A stretch of DNA of 64,000 nucleotides from positions 1-64,000 of the forward strand of contig CALUXU010000010.1 in assembly GCA_944324825.1 (NCBI GenBank), read 5' to 3'. Source of the stretch: Candidatus Gastranaerophilales bacterium (GTDB lineage: Bacteria; Cyanobacteriota; Vampirovibrionia; Gastranaerophilales; Gastranaerophilaceae). Every line of letters starts with the position of its first letter. Positions within the stretch are counted from its first letter, which is position 1. Position numbers and translations under genes: made by a program. The notes under the pieces were generated by a model. That model searched no databases, was not told the DNA's origin, and worked only from the letters and a program-made list of their open reading frames with translations. This document shows positions 44,374 through 53,658 of the stretch, piece after piece.

Positions 44374-46476
44374 ATGAACACTATTACAAGTTTTAGCCGA
44401 AATAATCAATACCAAATGAAAAATAATCAAGTACAATCAAATGTACAGTTTCAAGGTTTAAATGTAAGAATGTTAACCCCTAAGGGTAGAAAAATACAAA
44501 GAGGAATTATGGAGCATCACCATGATATTGCTTCTCATTTAGGACAAAATGTAGAAACAATTGTTGAAATAACTAAAGGTGCATCTTTAAAAAAATTGAG
44601 TTTATTAGATAGATTATCATCACGTGCAATTGCTGTTACATATAAGCACCCTGAAAAGACTAAAGAAGTAGGAGATCATGCAGTTAATATTTTCAAAAAT
44701 ATTAAAAAACCTTCTAAAACACAGGTTTATTTAATTTCTCATGGTCATGGTTCTTTTGAAACAATGGATAGAGTATTTGAAGCAGCACATAATAATCCTA
44801 AGAGATTTAAACTTGCAGAAAGAGTTAACAGAGAAGTATTAGATACTAGAAATCCAAAACACTCTGAAATGACTGCTGAATTACTGGAATCAAAAAACAG
44901 TGATAAATATGTAGAAGATTTTGACAGTTATAAATCATACTTAATATTAAACAGAAAAGATGAAAACGTAGTTAAAAACCTGGATAAAATGGTTGAAAGC
45001 GGGCAATATAATGCAAGAAAATATGATATTGAACTAGAGAATAACAGAATTTTTACACCTGGTGGTTTACAAGAAACTCCTGTTTTAAATAGAAAAGTAT
45101 TATCTGATAATTACACAAAAGAAGGACATACATTCTTAAATTATTTTATAAGTAATTTTGGAGTAAAAGAAGGCTCCTTGCAAGCCGGAAATGACAAAGA
45201 TCTTTTAGATATATATAAATCTACAACAAAAGAAAATGTTGGTACAAGAATGGCTATTATAGATAGATTCCATTATCACAAATTCTTTAATATTAATGCA
45301 GATCAATCTAAAAGAGAAAACAAAGAAATATCTGCTTTAAAAGAATTATTCCAAAAGGTTGAATCTGATAAACATGCTAAAAACTTCTTCAATAAAACAG
45401 TAAAACACAATATTGATATAGATACAGTACAAGAATACGTTGATATTCTTAATTCAACTGAACCTAAAAAACTGGATGTATTTTTCTCAAATGCAGCAAA
45501 TATAATGAACCAAACATCCGGTAATACTCGTTTAAAAACATTATCTAAAGAAATCGAAAATCCGTTCTATAGAAGTCGTGCTCGTATTGAACATGACAAT
45601 TATGAAATTCAGGAAGGATATAGAAAAAAACCTTCAATTCTTAAAAAAGCAAAAAAATATATAAAAAATCAAATTAATAAAGCAAAATACAATATTACAG
45701 GCGGCTCTAATAAAGTAGCAAAACAAGAAGTAAAAGCAATTGATCCGGCAACAATAGAAATGCCAAAATTACAACCAATCGTAAAAGAACCTGTTGCAGC
45801 AAAACCTGCGCTGGAAGTAAAAGAATCTGTTTCATCACCGGCTGCTGAAATCAAAGAAATTGCTCCGGCTAAACCGGCAGCAGAGGTAAAAGAAGTTGCT
45901 CCGGCTGCTGAAATCAAAGAAATCGCACCTGCTGCAGAAGTCAAAGAAGCTGCACCTGTTAAAACAGTTAAAATTTCACGTGTAGCGCCTAAAGCTCCAA
46001 ATGCTAAAAAATTGGCAGTAATTAACGATGTAAACGGTATCATAGAAAAGAAACTGGGACCAAAAGTTCTTAAAGATCAAAAACGTGAATATGCAATAAA
46101 AGCAACTAAAATGCGTATGAATATGTTACCTGAAATCTTTGCATCAATTAAAGAAACCAGAGCTGCAGACAGGAAAGCAGGTAGAAAATTAAATGTATCA
46201 AATAAAGATGCATACGGTTTATATTCAATCATTAACGGCAGAAATAAAAAGTTAGTAAACTATATGCTTAAAAAACGTAATGCTGACGGAACAAGAATGT
46301 TTGATATCAAAGATATCATCACAACAGTAAGCGCTGCAGAAAAGAAAGTAAGAATGGACAAATACGCTGCTCCTAAAACATACAAAGCAGCTGATGCAAA
46401 AGCTTACTACGCAGAACTTCTTGATTCAAAAATTCAACAATACGGTAAGCTTGAACACTCAAAGAAAACAAAATAG
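44374..46476 (+). CDS. Large uncharacterised protein with N-terminal FQG tag and EVKE repeats
   Basis: 700 residues from the ATG at 44374 (AAGGAG 5 bases upstream); a GTG two codons earlier overlaps that site. It opens MNTITSFSRNNQYQMKN and reaches VQFQGLNVRM near residue 27, the same plan as the acyltransferase at 27544, which also begins MNTIT. Residues 30-430 are alpha-helical and charged with no recognised fold. Residues ~470-535 hold alternating Pro/Ala/Val/Lys/Glu repeats (PAAEIKEIAPAKPAAEVKEV). Residues 540-700 are basic helices. No signal peptide. Possibly exported or surface-associated through the tag. Confidence 0.7.
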   Translation: MNTITSFSRNNQYQMKNNQVQSNVQFQGLNVRMLTPKGRKIQRGIMEHHHDIASHLGQNVETIVEITKGASLKKLSLLDRLSSRAIAVTYKHPEKTKEVGDHAVNIFKNIKKPSKTQVYLISHGHGSFETMDRVFEAAHNNPKRFKLAERVNREVLDTRNPKHSEMTAELLESKNSDKYVEDFDSYKSYLILNRKDENVVKNLDKMVESGQYNARKYDIELENNRIFTPGGLQETPVLNRKVLSDNYTKEGHTFLNYFISNFGVKEGSLQAGNDKDLLDIYKSTTKENVGTRMAIIDRFHYHKFFNINADQSKRENKEISALKELFQKVESDKHAKNFFNKTVKHNIDIDTVQEYVDILNSTEPKKLDVFFSNAANIMNQTSGNTRLKTLSKEIENPFYRSRARIEHDNYEIQEGYRKKPSILKKAKKYIKNQINKAKYNITGGSNKVAKQEVKAIDPATIEMPKLQPIVKEPVAAKPALEVKESVSSPAAEIKEIAPAKPAAEVKEVAPAAEIKEIAPAAEVKEAAPVKTVKISRVAPKAPNAKKLAVINDVNGIIEKKLGPKVLKDQKREYAIKATKMRMNMLPEIFASIKETRAADRKAGRKLNVSNKDAYGLYSIINGRNKKLVNYMLKKRNADGTRMFDIKDIITTVSAAEKKVRMDKYAAPKTYKAADAKAYYAELLDSKIQQYGKLEHSKKTK

Positions 46477-46490
46477 ATTAAGAGAAGTAT

Positions 46491-46522
46491 AGGAAAAGAC
46501 CGGCTTATGCCGGTCTTTTCCT
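46491..46522. terminator. Terminator
   Basis: AGGAAAAGACCGGC / GCCGGTCTTTTCCT, a perfect 14 bp stem with loop TTAT, 14 bp after the 44374 gene. Confidence 0.88.
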
Positions 46523-46576
46523 TCTAAAATGTAATCTTTTGTAATAAACACACATGTCATACATTTTTTATGTACA

Positions 46577-47278
46577 ATGAAAAGTATGTTAAAGAAATTA
46601 AAACACAAAGTGATTGTCTCATGTCAGGCAATGCCGAGTGAACCGTTGTATAAAGAAGAGTGTATGACCGCAATGATAAAGTCAGTTTTGAACGGCGGTG
46701 CTCAAGGTCTCAGAGTTGCAGGCGTTCGTGACGTAAAGATTGCAAAGGCTATATCGGATGTCCCTGTCATAGGTATAACCAAACCTGAAGTCATACCCAA
46801 AAATTGGAAAGAAATAGTCTATATCACACCGACAATTAAAGATGCTGTAGACTTAATTCAGGCAGGAGCAGATATTATAGCATTTGATGGGACATCACGT
46901 CCGAGACCGAAATGTACATTGGAAGAAATCATAAAGTATATCAAAATTAATCGAAGAAAAGCCATGGCAGATATATCAACCTTGGAAGAAGGTATAAACT
47001 GCGCGAAATTGGGAGTTGATGTTTTATCAACTACACTTTCAGGATATACAACACAATCTCCGATTGAAGGTGACGGTCCTGATTTTAAACTTCTGGAAGC
47101 ACTGGTTAAAGAAACAGATAAACCTGTTATTTTAGAAGGAAGAATTTGGGAGCCGGAACAGATTAATAAAGCATTCGAATTGGGTGCTCATGCGGTTGTA
47201 ATCGGTTCGGCAATAACAAGACCGCAATTGATTACCAAAAGATTTATTAATAACGTGGATGAAAAATACAGAGTATAA
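46577..47278 (+). CDS. nanE: N-acetylmannosamine-6-phosphate 2-epimerase
   Basis: 233 residues, TIM barrel. VIVSCQAMPSEPLYKEECM, GGAQGLRVAGVRDVKIAK, IIAFDGTSRPRP, MADISTLEEGINCAKLGVD, STTLSGYT and VVIGSAITRPQLIT are all NanE signatures. It converts ManNAc-6-P to GlcNAc-6-P in sialic acid or amino-sugar catabolism. The ROK kinase two genes on could supply ManNAc-6-P. No nanA lyase or sialic acid transporter is in the window. No clear Shine-Dalgarno before 46577; an alternative ATG is at 46586. Confidence 0.93.
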   Translation: MKSMLKKLKHKVIVSCQAMPSEPLYKEECMTAMIKSVLNGGAQGLRVAGVRDVKIAKAISDVPVIGITKPEVIPKNWKEIVYITPTIKDAVDLIQAGADIIAFDGTSRPRPKCTLEEIIKYIKINRRKAMADISTLEEGINCAKLGVDVLSTTLSGYTTQSPIEGDGPDFKLLEALVKETDKPVILEGRIWEPEQINKAFELGAHAVVIGSAITRPQLITKRFINNVDEKYRV

Positions 47279-47280
47279 AA

Positions 47281-47475
47281 ATGATAGATGAAGAAATAAT
47301 AACAGATGAACAACAATACGAGGAAGAACAAGAGGAAATGATTTATCCGAAGTTCGAAACAGATGAATACGGCAATCCGATTCGTGATGCTCGTTTTTAT
47401 CCGTTTGTAAGCCGTGTAATATCGGCAGCAAATAAAGAAATCGCATCAAAGTATAAATACAATCATTACGAATAA
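47281..47475 (+). CDS. Small acidic protein
   Basis: 64 residues, N-terminal half very acidic (EEEQEEMIYPKFETDEYG), C-terminal half mildly basic (FYPFVSRVISAANKEIASK). No recognised family. It starts 2 bases after the nanE stop and ends 11 bases before the ROK gene, so it sits squarely in the operon and is likely real. Confidence 0.65.
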   Translation: MIDEEIITDEQQYEEEQEEMIYPKFETDEYGNPIRDARFYPFVSRVISAANKEIASKYKYNHYE

Positions 47476-47486
47476 GGAATAGTTTA

Positions 47487-48365
47487 ATGAGAAGAGCACT
47501 TACTTTTGATATTGGCGGAACAAAAATATATCATACAATAATTGATGAAAACGGCTGTATTGCAGGAGAAATAGAGAAATATCATACTCCTAAATCTCTT
47601 GAAGAAATAAAGTCCATAGTATTAAATGCCGTAAGGAAATATGAAAATGAAGTTGATGCAATCGGAATATCAACAGCAGGTGCAGTAAATAATGAAAACA
47701 CACGTGTAATTAGTTCTACGGGAAATCTTGTAAGTAATTACCGGGAGTTTAATTTTCAATCAATAAGTCATCTTCCTGTATTTGTTGAGAATGATGCAAA
47801 TTGTGCCGCATGGGCAGAACACGAAGTCGGAGCATCAAAAGGTTGTCCATACTCTGTTATGCTGACACTTGGAACAGGTGTTGGCGGAGGAATTATTATT
47901 GATAATAAAATTTATAAGGGGAAATCAGGCGCTGCAGGAGAGATGCATTTCAAGATGTATTCAGATAAACGCAGAAAATGTACTTGCGGAGCTTATGATT
48001 GCTTTGAAGCTTATGCCTCCGGAACAGGATTAAGAATTACTGCGGAAGAAATGAGCGGAAACCCTGATATCACCACTTATGATGTTGTTGAAGGTGCTGA
48101 TAAGGGAAACCAATTAATGAAAGATATTCTTGCTGCATGGCAAAATCATATAAAAATTGGAATAGTCGGACTGGCTAATTTATTTGACCCTGATTGTATA
48201 GTATTATCAGGATCAATGGCTCAGTTTGTTAATACAAAAGAAGTCGAAAAAGAAGTAAATAGCGAAATTGTAACAACGAAAACATCAATTCGTTTGGCAA
48301 CAGCAGGGAATTATTCAGGCATGATAGGTGCCGGATTGCTGGCAATAAAATCACTCGAGGATTAA
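47487..48365 (+). CDS. ROK-family sugar kinase (glucokinase or N-acetylmannosamine kinase)
   Basis: 292 residues. DIGGTK (residues 8-13) binds the ATP phosphate, Asp103 in VFVENDANCAAWAE is the catalytic base, and LGTGVGGGIIIDNKIYKG follows. The zinc cluster CTCGAYDC gives Cys165, Cys167 and Cys172. The usual GExGH before the cluster is changed to GEMHF, one residue short. Beside nanE it could be NanK, making ManNAc-6-P from ManNAc; glucose or GlcNAc are alternatives. Confidence 0.86.
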   Translation: MRRALTFDIGGTKIYHTIIDENGCIAGEIEKYHTPKSLEEIKSIVLNAVRKYENEVDAIGISTAGAVNNENTRVISSTGNLVSNYREFNFQSISHLPVFVENDANCAAWAEHEVGASKGCPYSVMLTLGTGVGGGIIIDNKIYKGKSGAAGEMHFKMYSDKRRKCTCGAYDCFEAYASGTGLRITAEEMSGNPDITTYDVVEGADKGNQLMKDILAAWQNHIKIGIVGLANLFDPDCIVLSGSMAQFVNTKEVEKEVNSEIVTTKTSIRLATAGNYSGMIGAGLLAIKSLED

Positions 48366-48366
48366 G

Positions 48367-48582
48367 ATGGGTAAAGCAAAAAAAAGAAGCCTTGCCCTCG
48401 GAATAAACAATAAACTGTCGAATCTTACGAGGGAAGAAGCTATAACACAGATTGTTCGCAATATTGAGCAAAAACAAGAAGCCATAGAGTTAATTACATT
48501 ATTCGGAGTTTCGGCAGAAGAATTGTTAGAAGCAGGTGCTTCTTATGAAGATGTCGTATCCTTCGGGAGAATAATAATATGA
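48367..48582 (+). CDS. Small conserved-looking protein
   Basis: 71 residues: basic start (MGKAKKRSLALGINNKL) then a compact helical part (TREEAITQIVRNIEQKQEAI, FGVSAEELLEAGASYEDV). No recognised family. It begins one base after the ROK stop and overlaps the next gene by 4 bp, so it is translated as part of the operon. Confidence 0.65.
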   Translation: MGKAKKRSLALGINNKLSNLTREEAITQIVRNIEQKQEAIELITLFGVSAEELLEAGASYEDVVSFGRIII

Positions 48583-49562
48583 TACAATTTTTTAAATCTT
48601 GGATATTAATTACAAGAGCTTATGCATTACCTATGTCTGTTTTCTCATGGTTTGTTGCTTACGCATATTCTATTATAGATAACGGAAATTCAACTTACGG
48701 ACTAATTGCACTTGCCGGCATTTGTCTTGCGCATCTCGGAGCAAATATGTTTGACGATTTTGTCGATTATCATCTTTTGACTAAAAAATATGACAAAGAT
48801 AATAAGTTGAAATTCTTGAACGCACAAAGAAATAAATGCAGCTATATAACCAACTCTATAATAACTGTAAATCAGCTTTTACTGGCATCTTTATTATTTT
48901 TGGCTGCGGCATGTCTTGTAGGTATTTATTTAGCGTACAAAACAGGTATTGGCGTATATATATTTATGCTGATGGGCGGATTTTTAGGTTTGGTTTATCC
49001 GCTGTTGGGGAAATTCCGGTTATGTGAAGCCGCAATCGCTCTAATTTACGGCCCGTATCTTTTTGGCGGTGTAAACTATGTTATGACCGGAAGTTACGAT
49101 TGGCATACCTTGATAGTATGTATTCCAACAATGCTTATGACGGTTAATTTGTTATACACAGATACAATGCTTGATTATGATATTGACAGCAGAGAAAGAA
49201 AAAAAACGATAGCAAATATGTTCCAATCTAAATGGGGCGGATTCAGATTCCATAAAATATTATTAGCTGCAGCGTATTTATCGGTATTTTTAACAGCCAT
49301 TTTTGATATTGCAGATTGGGAAGTATTTTTGACCTGGGGAACAATCCCTATGGCATTGAATTTATTAGATTCAATGAAAATCTATATAATTGATAATACG
49401 ACCATCCCTGAAAAAAGAGGATTCGCAAACTTCATGGAAAATTGGGATGAGATAGAAAAAGACGGAGCAGAAGCATTCATGTACAGAATGTATCAAGCAA
49501 GAAATTTAATGATATGCTTTTCTCTTATTTTTGGGTTAACATTAGTATTATATTCGGGATAA
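48579..49562 (+). CDS. UbiA-family prenyltransferase
   Basis: 327 residues, about eight membrane helices. The two Asp-rich motifs that hold Mg-prenyl diphosphate are NMFDDFVD (residues 56-63) and DTMLDYDID (195-203). MenA-like proteins add a polyprenyl tail to dihydroxynaphthoate in menaquinone synthesis; a different aromatic acceptor is possible because no men genes are nearby. A roughly 30-residue charged insertion (KKYDKDNKLKFLNAQRNK) follows the first motif. It overlaps the small upstream gene by 4 bp. Confidence 0.85.
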   Translation: MIQFFKSWILITRAYALPMSVFSWFVAYAYSIIDNGNSTYGLIALAGICLAHLGANMFDDFVDYHLLTKKYDKDNKLKFLNAQRNKCSYITNSIITVNQLLLASLLFLAAACLVGIYLAYKTGIGVYIFMLMGGFLGLVYPLLGKFRLCEAAIALIYGPYLFGGVNYVMTGSYDWHTLIVCIPTMLMTVNLLYTDTMLDYDIDSRERKKTIANMFQSKWGGFRFHKILLAAAYLSVFLTAIFDIADWEVFLTWGTIPMALNLLDSMKIYIIDNTTIPEKRGFANFMENWDEIEKDGAEAFMYRMYQARNLMICFSLIFGLTLVLYSG

Positions 49563-49775
49563 ATGTATTACCGAATCCAACTTAGAGAGTATAAAATGAA
49601 TCAAAATTACAGAGAAGATATAGGTAAAGGCAGAGTTATAGATGTGGTTACATCTATGAATCAAGGCTATTTTTATGACATGCCTGTAACACGTCATGTA
49701 CTTTGCGATTATACTATGTTTACGAAAACCCCGCTGATTTTGAATATTTCCAATACAAAAATAAGAGAATTATGA
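49563..49775 (+). CDS. Small uncharacterised protein
   Basis: 70 residues if translation begins at the ATG immediately after the prenyltransferase stop; an ATG at 49596 would give 59. The sequence (GKGRVIDVVTSMNQGYFYDM, TRHVLCDYTMFTKTPLILN) has no recognised family. Its position between UbiA and nadB on the same strand suggests it is expressed with them. Confidence 0.55.
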   Translation: MYYRIQLREYKMNQNYREDIGKGRVIDVVTSMNQGYFYDMPVTRHVLCDYTMFTKTPLILNISNTKIREL

Positions 49776-49830
49776 TTGGCAATTTATCAGGTTTGGTTTA
49801 GAATAAAGTTGTAGGCTAAAGGTCAGAAAT

Positions 49831-51447
49831 ATGAAATACTCTAAATATTCAGCTGTAATAATAGGTAGCGGTGTATCAGGTTTATTTTGTGCATTAAAGA
49901 TTGCACAGCAGATAAAAATGCCTGACGGTTTACTTGTAATCACCAAATCAAATTTCGGAGAAAGTAATTCCCGATACGCTCAAGGCGGAATTGTCGGTGT
50001 AATGAATTCCAATAAAGAAGATTCCGTTGAGCTTCATACACAGGATACTCTAAAAGCCGGTGCAGGTTTAAGTGATATAGAAGCAGTACGATTTATTTCC
50101 GAAAATTCTGATGAAGTAATTAACGATTTAATTAATTTTGGTGTTGAATTTGACAGAGATGAAAACGGAGAATTAACATACACACTTGAAGCTGCTCACA
50201 GTGTCCGCAGAATCCTTCATGCAGGAGGCGATGCAACAGGAAGTGTTATTGAAAAAACGCTTTGCAAAAGAACTAAAGAAAACCCTAACATAGATATAAT
50301 GGAAGATTCTATAGTGACAGAGCTTCTGATAAATACTGACAGTGAATGTAAGGGATTGATAACATATAATTCATTGACTAATGAATACCAAACAATATAT
50401 TCATCAGCAATTATTCTTGCAACAGGCGGAATCGGACAGTTATATAAATACACAACTAATCCGACTGTTGCAACAGGTGACGGTCTGGCGCTTGCCTATA
50501 ATGCAGGAGCAATTTTACAAGATATGGAATTTGTACAATTCCATCCGACAGCACTTTGCATTCCTGATTCTAAAAAAAGATTTCTAATCTCTGAATCTGT
50601 CAGAGGAGAAGGAGCTAAACTTGTTGATAAAGACGGTATTGAGTTTATGGCAGAATATCATGAACTCAAAGAACTCGCACCTCGTGATATTGTAACACGT
50701 GCAATTTTTGACAGAATGCACAAAACAAATTCAGATAATGTATATCTTGATGCAACAAGAATTCCTGCAGAAAAACTTGCAAGAAGATTCCCTACAATAT
50801 CTAAAGTTTGCAAAAAATATAATATAGACATGTCAAAGGATTTGATACCGGTTGCACCTGCCGCACATTACATGATGGGCGGTATCAAGACAAATCTGGA
50901 GGGCAGAACATCTATCAGAGGATTGTATGCAATAGGTGAATGTGCATCAACAGGACTTCATGGAGCAAACAGACTTGCAAGCAACTCTCTTCTGGAATGC
51001 GTTGTATCGGCTCATGAACTGGCAAATTATCTGACATTTGTCAATCTTGTTCCGCCAAGAAGAATTGATGAAAGCATCAAACATGTTATTGACAGTTACT
51101 CTATTCCGATGAGCGATGTTGATTACGATATTGATGCTATGAAAACAGAGCTTGAAGAAATCATGTGGGAAAATGCAGGAATTTTCAGAACGGAGGATTC
51201 ACTTCTTAAAGGGCTGGATTTAATCTTTAGACTTAAAGATAAGTTTGACAGAAAAACCAAATGTTTGAATAAAGCAGAATATGAATTCAGAAATATGTTA
51301 ACCGTTTCTCAGTTAATAATAAAATCTGCTTTAAAACGCTGCGAATCAAGAGGAGCGCATTGCCGCCTGGATTATCCTGAAAAATTGGAAGAAGGAATCC
51401 ACAACTGTATTATTAAAGGACAGGGAGAACCGAGTTTTGTTAAATAA
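49831..51447 (+). CDS. nadB: L-aspartate oxidase
   Basis: 538 residues. It oxidises L-aspartate to iminoaspartate for NAD synthesis. FAD motif VIIGSGVSGLFCALKIA (about residues 9-25), SNSRYAQGGIVGVM, EAAHSVRRILHAGGDATG, DMEFVQFHPTAL, PRDIVTRAIFD, PAAHYMMGGI and STGLHGANRLASNSLLE are all NadB/SdhA-family landmarks. A helical domain closes the C-terminus. It overlaps nadC by 11 bp; nadA lies 34 kb away. Confidence 0.95.
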   Translation: MKYSKYSAVIIGSGVSGLFCALKIAQQIKMPDGLLVITKSNFGESNSRYAQGGIVGVMNSNKEDSVELHTQDTLKAGAGLSDIEAVRFISENSDEVINDLINFGVEFDRDENGELTYTLEAAHSVRRILHAGGDATGSVIEKTLCKRTKENPNIDIMEDSIVTELLINTDSECKGLITYNSLTNEYQTIYSSAIILATGGIGQLYKYTTNPTVATGDGLALAYNAGAILQDMEFVQFHPTALCIPDSKKRFLISESVRGEGAKLVDKDGIEFMAEYHELKELAPRDIVTRAIFDRMHKTNSDNVYLDATRIPAEKLARRFPTISKVCKKYNIDMSKDLIPVAPAAHYMMGGIKTNLEGRTSIRGLYAIGECASTGLHGANRLASNSLLECVVSAHELANYLTFVNLVPPRRIDESIKHVIDSYSIPMSDVDYDIDAMKTELEEIMWENAGIFRTEDSLLKGLDLIFRLKDKFDRKTKCLNKAEYEFRNMLTVSQLIIKSALKRCESRGAHCRLDYPEKLEEGIHNCIIKGQGEPSFVK

Positions 51448-52264
51448 ATTTTTGATTGAAAAACACGTAAAACAAGCATTGGAAGAAGATATCGGATTTG
51501 AAGATATAACAACGGATAATCTGGTAAAAGAAAATGATACTCTTGAATGTTCTCTAAATACACGTGTTGACGGCGTTTTTTGCGGACGCGATGTTTTTAA
51601 AACCGTATTTGAAATCCTTGATAAAAATATTGAAATCAAATTTTATTTCAATGATGGTGACAAAATAAAAAAAGGTGACAAAATTGCCGACATAAAAGGT
51701 TCGGCAAGATCCGTTTTAACAGGAGAGAGAACCGCTCTCAATTATGTCCAAAGGATGTCTGGTATCGCAACCGAAACAAGAAAGTATCAAGATGCTATAA
51801 AAGATACTAAAGCTAAAATTGTAGATACAAGAAAAACAACACCTTGTTTCAGAATATTCGAAAAATACGCGGTCAAAACCGGCTGCGGCTCTGTCCATAG
51901 ATTCAATTTATCAGACTGCGCAATGATTAAAGATAACCACGTAAAATTTGCCGGCAGTTTAACAAATGCCGTCAATATTTTAAAAAAATCAATTTCTCAT
52001 GCTCATAAGATTGAAGTAGAATGCGATACATTAGAACAGGTTGATGAGGCTTTATCCTGCGGAGTGGATATTATCATGCTTGATAATATGTCTTTGGATA
52101 AAATGAAGGAAGCAGTGAATAAAATAAACGGAAGAGCTGTAGTTGAAGCAAGCGGAAATGTTAACCTTTCAACATTAAAAGATATTGCATTGACAGGAGT
52201 AGATATAATATCATCAAGCGCAATCGTTGCCAAAGCTCCAACGCTTGATTTAGGTTTGGACTAA
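51437..52264 (+). CDS. nadC: Nicotinate-nucleotide pyrophosphorylase (carboxylating)
   Basis: 275 residues. It decarboxylates quinolinate onto PRPP, giving nicotinate mononucleotide. ALEEDIGFEDITTDNLV, VLTGERTALNYVQRMSGIAT, IVDTRKTTPCFRIFEKYAVK, GGxxxHRFNLSD (here CGSVHRFNLSDCAMIKDNH) and EVECDTLEQV are typical. The start is TTG at 51437 with GGGAGA 8 bases upstream, inside nadB. The 3' end overlaps the convergent unknown gene by 4 bp. Confidence 0.95.
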   Translation: MLNKFLIEKHVKQALEEDIGFEDITTDNLVKENDTLECSLNTRVDGVFCGRDVFKTVFEILDKNIEIKFYFNDGDKIKKGDKIADIKGSARSVLTGERTALNYVQRMSGIATETRKYQDAIKDTKAKIVDTRKTTPCFRIFEKYAVKTGCGSVHRFNLSDCAMIKDNHVKFAGSLTNAVNILKKSISHAHKIEVECDTLEQVDEALSCGVDIIMLDNMSLDKMKEAVNKINGRAVVEASGNVNLSTLKDIALTGVDIISSSAIVAKAPTLDLGLD

Positions 52265-53415
52265 CCGTTTACTTCTATTTTTTTAGAAGCTTTATTCCAA
52301 GCATCCTGTTCTGCTTTGAATGTATTTTGAGCATCTTTAATTTTTGTATCAGCTTTATCGGAAGGTACTCCGTATCTTTCTGATGCTTTCTCATCATTAA
52401 CAACAGCTTGAATACCTCTCAAAGTCATAAACAAATCTTTGCACTTTTCAGGTCTTGCTGATTCATCTGCATCTTTTAAGTTCTTAACAGCTTTATCAAT
52501 CTTTGCTTTATCAGCATCTGATGCAGTCTTTTTCATTTCATCAGCTTTTTTGTAAAGAGCTTTAGATATAGCTTCAAAGTTATTGTTAATTAGCGGAGTC
52601 CACATTTCATTTGTTCCTGTTTGGAATTTATCATTTCTCATGTAGCTTCCGATTACATCAAGAACATTATCTTTTGTTAAAGAGCTTCCAACAACTTTGA
52701 AGTTTGCATCAGCTCCGCCGTTTGCAAATACTTCTGCCCATTGATCTGCTATTTTATCAGCACTGGTTGATTTTTCTTTTCTATCTTTTTCGTATAATTT
52801 TTTAGCAGCTTCGTTTAACTTGTCAGAATCAATTTCCTTCATCAATTCATCAAGTTTTTCTATACCTTTTTTATAATCATTTTTCATTTCTTTTCTGATT
52901 TCGGCAATTTCATCTTTATAATCACCGCACTCAAGAATTAATTTAACTTTTCTTTCAAATACTGCTTTATCGGATTTGTCCGTATTTGAATCATCTGCAA
53001 CATTATCTTTTGATGGAGTTGTAAAATTAATTTTTGGCATAGTACCAAAATTACCGAATTTTATACTCCCTAATGCAAATTTGGCAGGATTAATACCATA
53101 ATGAGCCAATGATTCCATTGTAATTTTATTATTAAATGCGCTTAAACCTATATCAAAGTTTCTCAATGTACCATCTGAATAATTTGTCGGATCAGAAAAT
53201 GCACCATACATTTCTAAACCAAATGGTACAGGCGGCATTATATAGCTATTTTGGATATCAACAGGATTGATAGGTGCAAACTGTGCACTTGTCCAGAAAT
53301 TATTTGTTAATGCCAGAGGAATATTCATATATTCTAATCTTACATTTGCCCAAGGTGTAGGATCAACCAGATTAGCTAATGTATAATTTCCAAAACTGTA
53401 AATATCACCAGACAT
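52261..53415 (-). CDS. Uncharacterised helical protein
   Basis: 384 residues from the ATG at 53415, which has AGGAG upstream; a frame to 53445 lacks this. The first ~130 residues are rich in Asn, Pro, Phe and Tyr (DIYSFGNYTLANLV, NIPLALTNNFWTSAQFAPIN), with no signal peptide. Residues 150-384 are Lys/Asp/Glu/Ala-rich helices (KVKLILECGDYKDEIAEIRK, KNDYKKGIEKLDELMKEIDS). No family recognised. The N-terminal MSGDIYSFGN loosely recalls the F-G tag of other proteins here. Confidence 0.65.
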   Translation of the reverse strand: MSGDIYSFGNYTLANLVDPTPWANVRLEYMNIPLALTNNFWTSAQFAPINPVDIQNSYIMPPVPFGLEMYGAFSDPTNYSDGTLRNFDIGLSAFNNKITMESLAHYGINPAKFALGSIKFGNFGTMPKINFTTPSKDNVADDSNTDKSDKAVFERKVKLILECGDYKDEIAEIRKEMKNDYKKGIEKLDELMKEIDSDKLNEAAKKLYEKDRKEKSTSADKIADQWAEVFANGGADANFKVVGSSLTKDNVLDVIGSYMRNDKFQTGTNEMWTPLINNNFEAISKALYKKADEMKKTASDADKAKIDKAVKNLKDADESARPEKCKDLFMTLRGIQAVVNDEKASERYGVPSDKADTKIKDAQNTFKAEQDAWNKASKKIEVNG

Positions 53416-53629
53416 AATTTTATCTCCTAAATATCCCTTATACATTTATAAAGTTTTTAGCTGAATCATAATTGCTTACATGGTTTCAGAATGTTAAGAA
53501 ATCGTTACAAAATAGTATATTTATTACAAAATGTAACAAATTTGACAAAAAATAGAGCAAAAAACGCAATTTTTTATTCTCTAAATACTTTAGTAAAGTA
53601 TAAAGCTCTCTCTTCTTATTTAAACGGAC

Positions 53630-53658
53630 AGACCTTGATAACACAAGGTCTTTTTTTT
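53630..53658 (+). terminator. Orphan rho-independent terminator
   Basis: AGACCTTG / CAAGGTCT with a 6-base loop followed by eight Ts. No plus-strand gene ends nearby (nadC ends 1.37 kb upstream behind an opposing gene), so it implies a short plus-strand RNA from 53450-53650. Confidence 0.8.
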
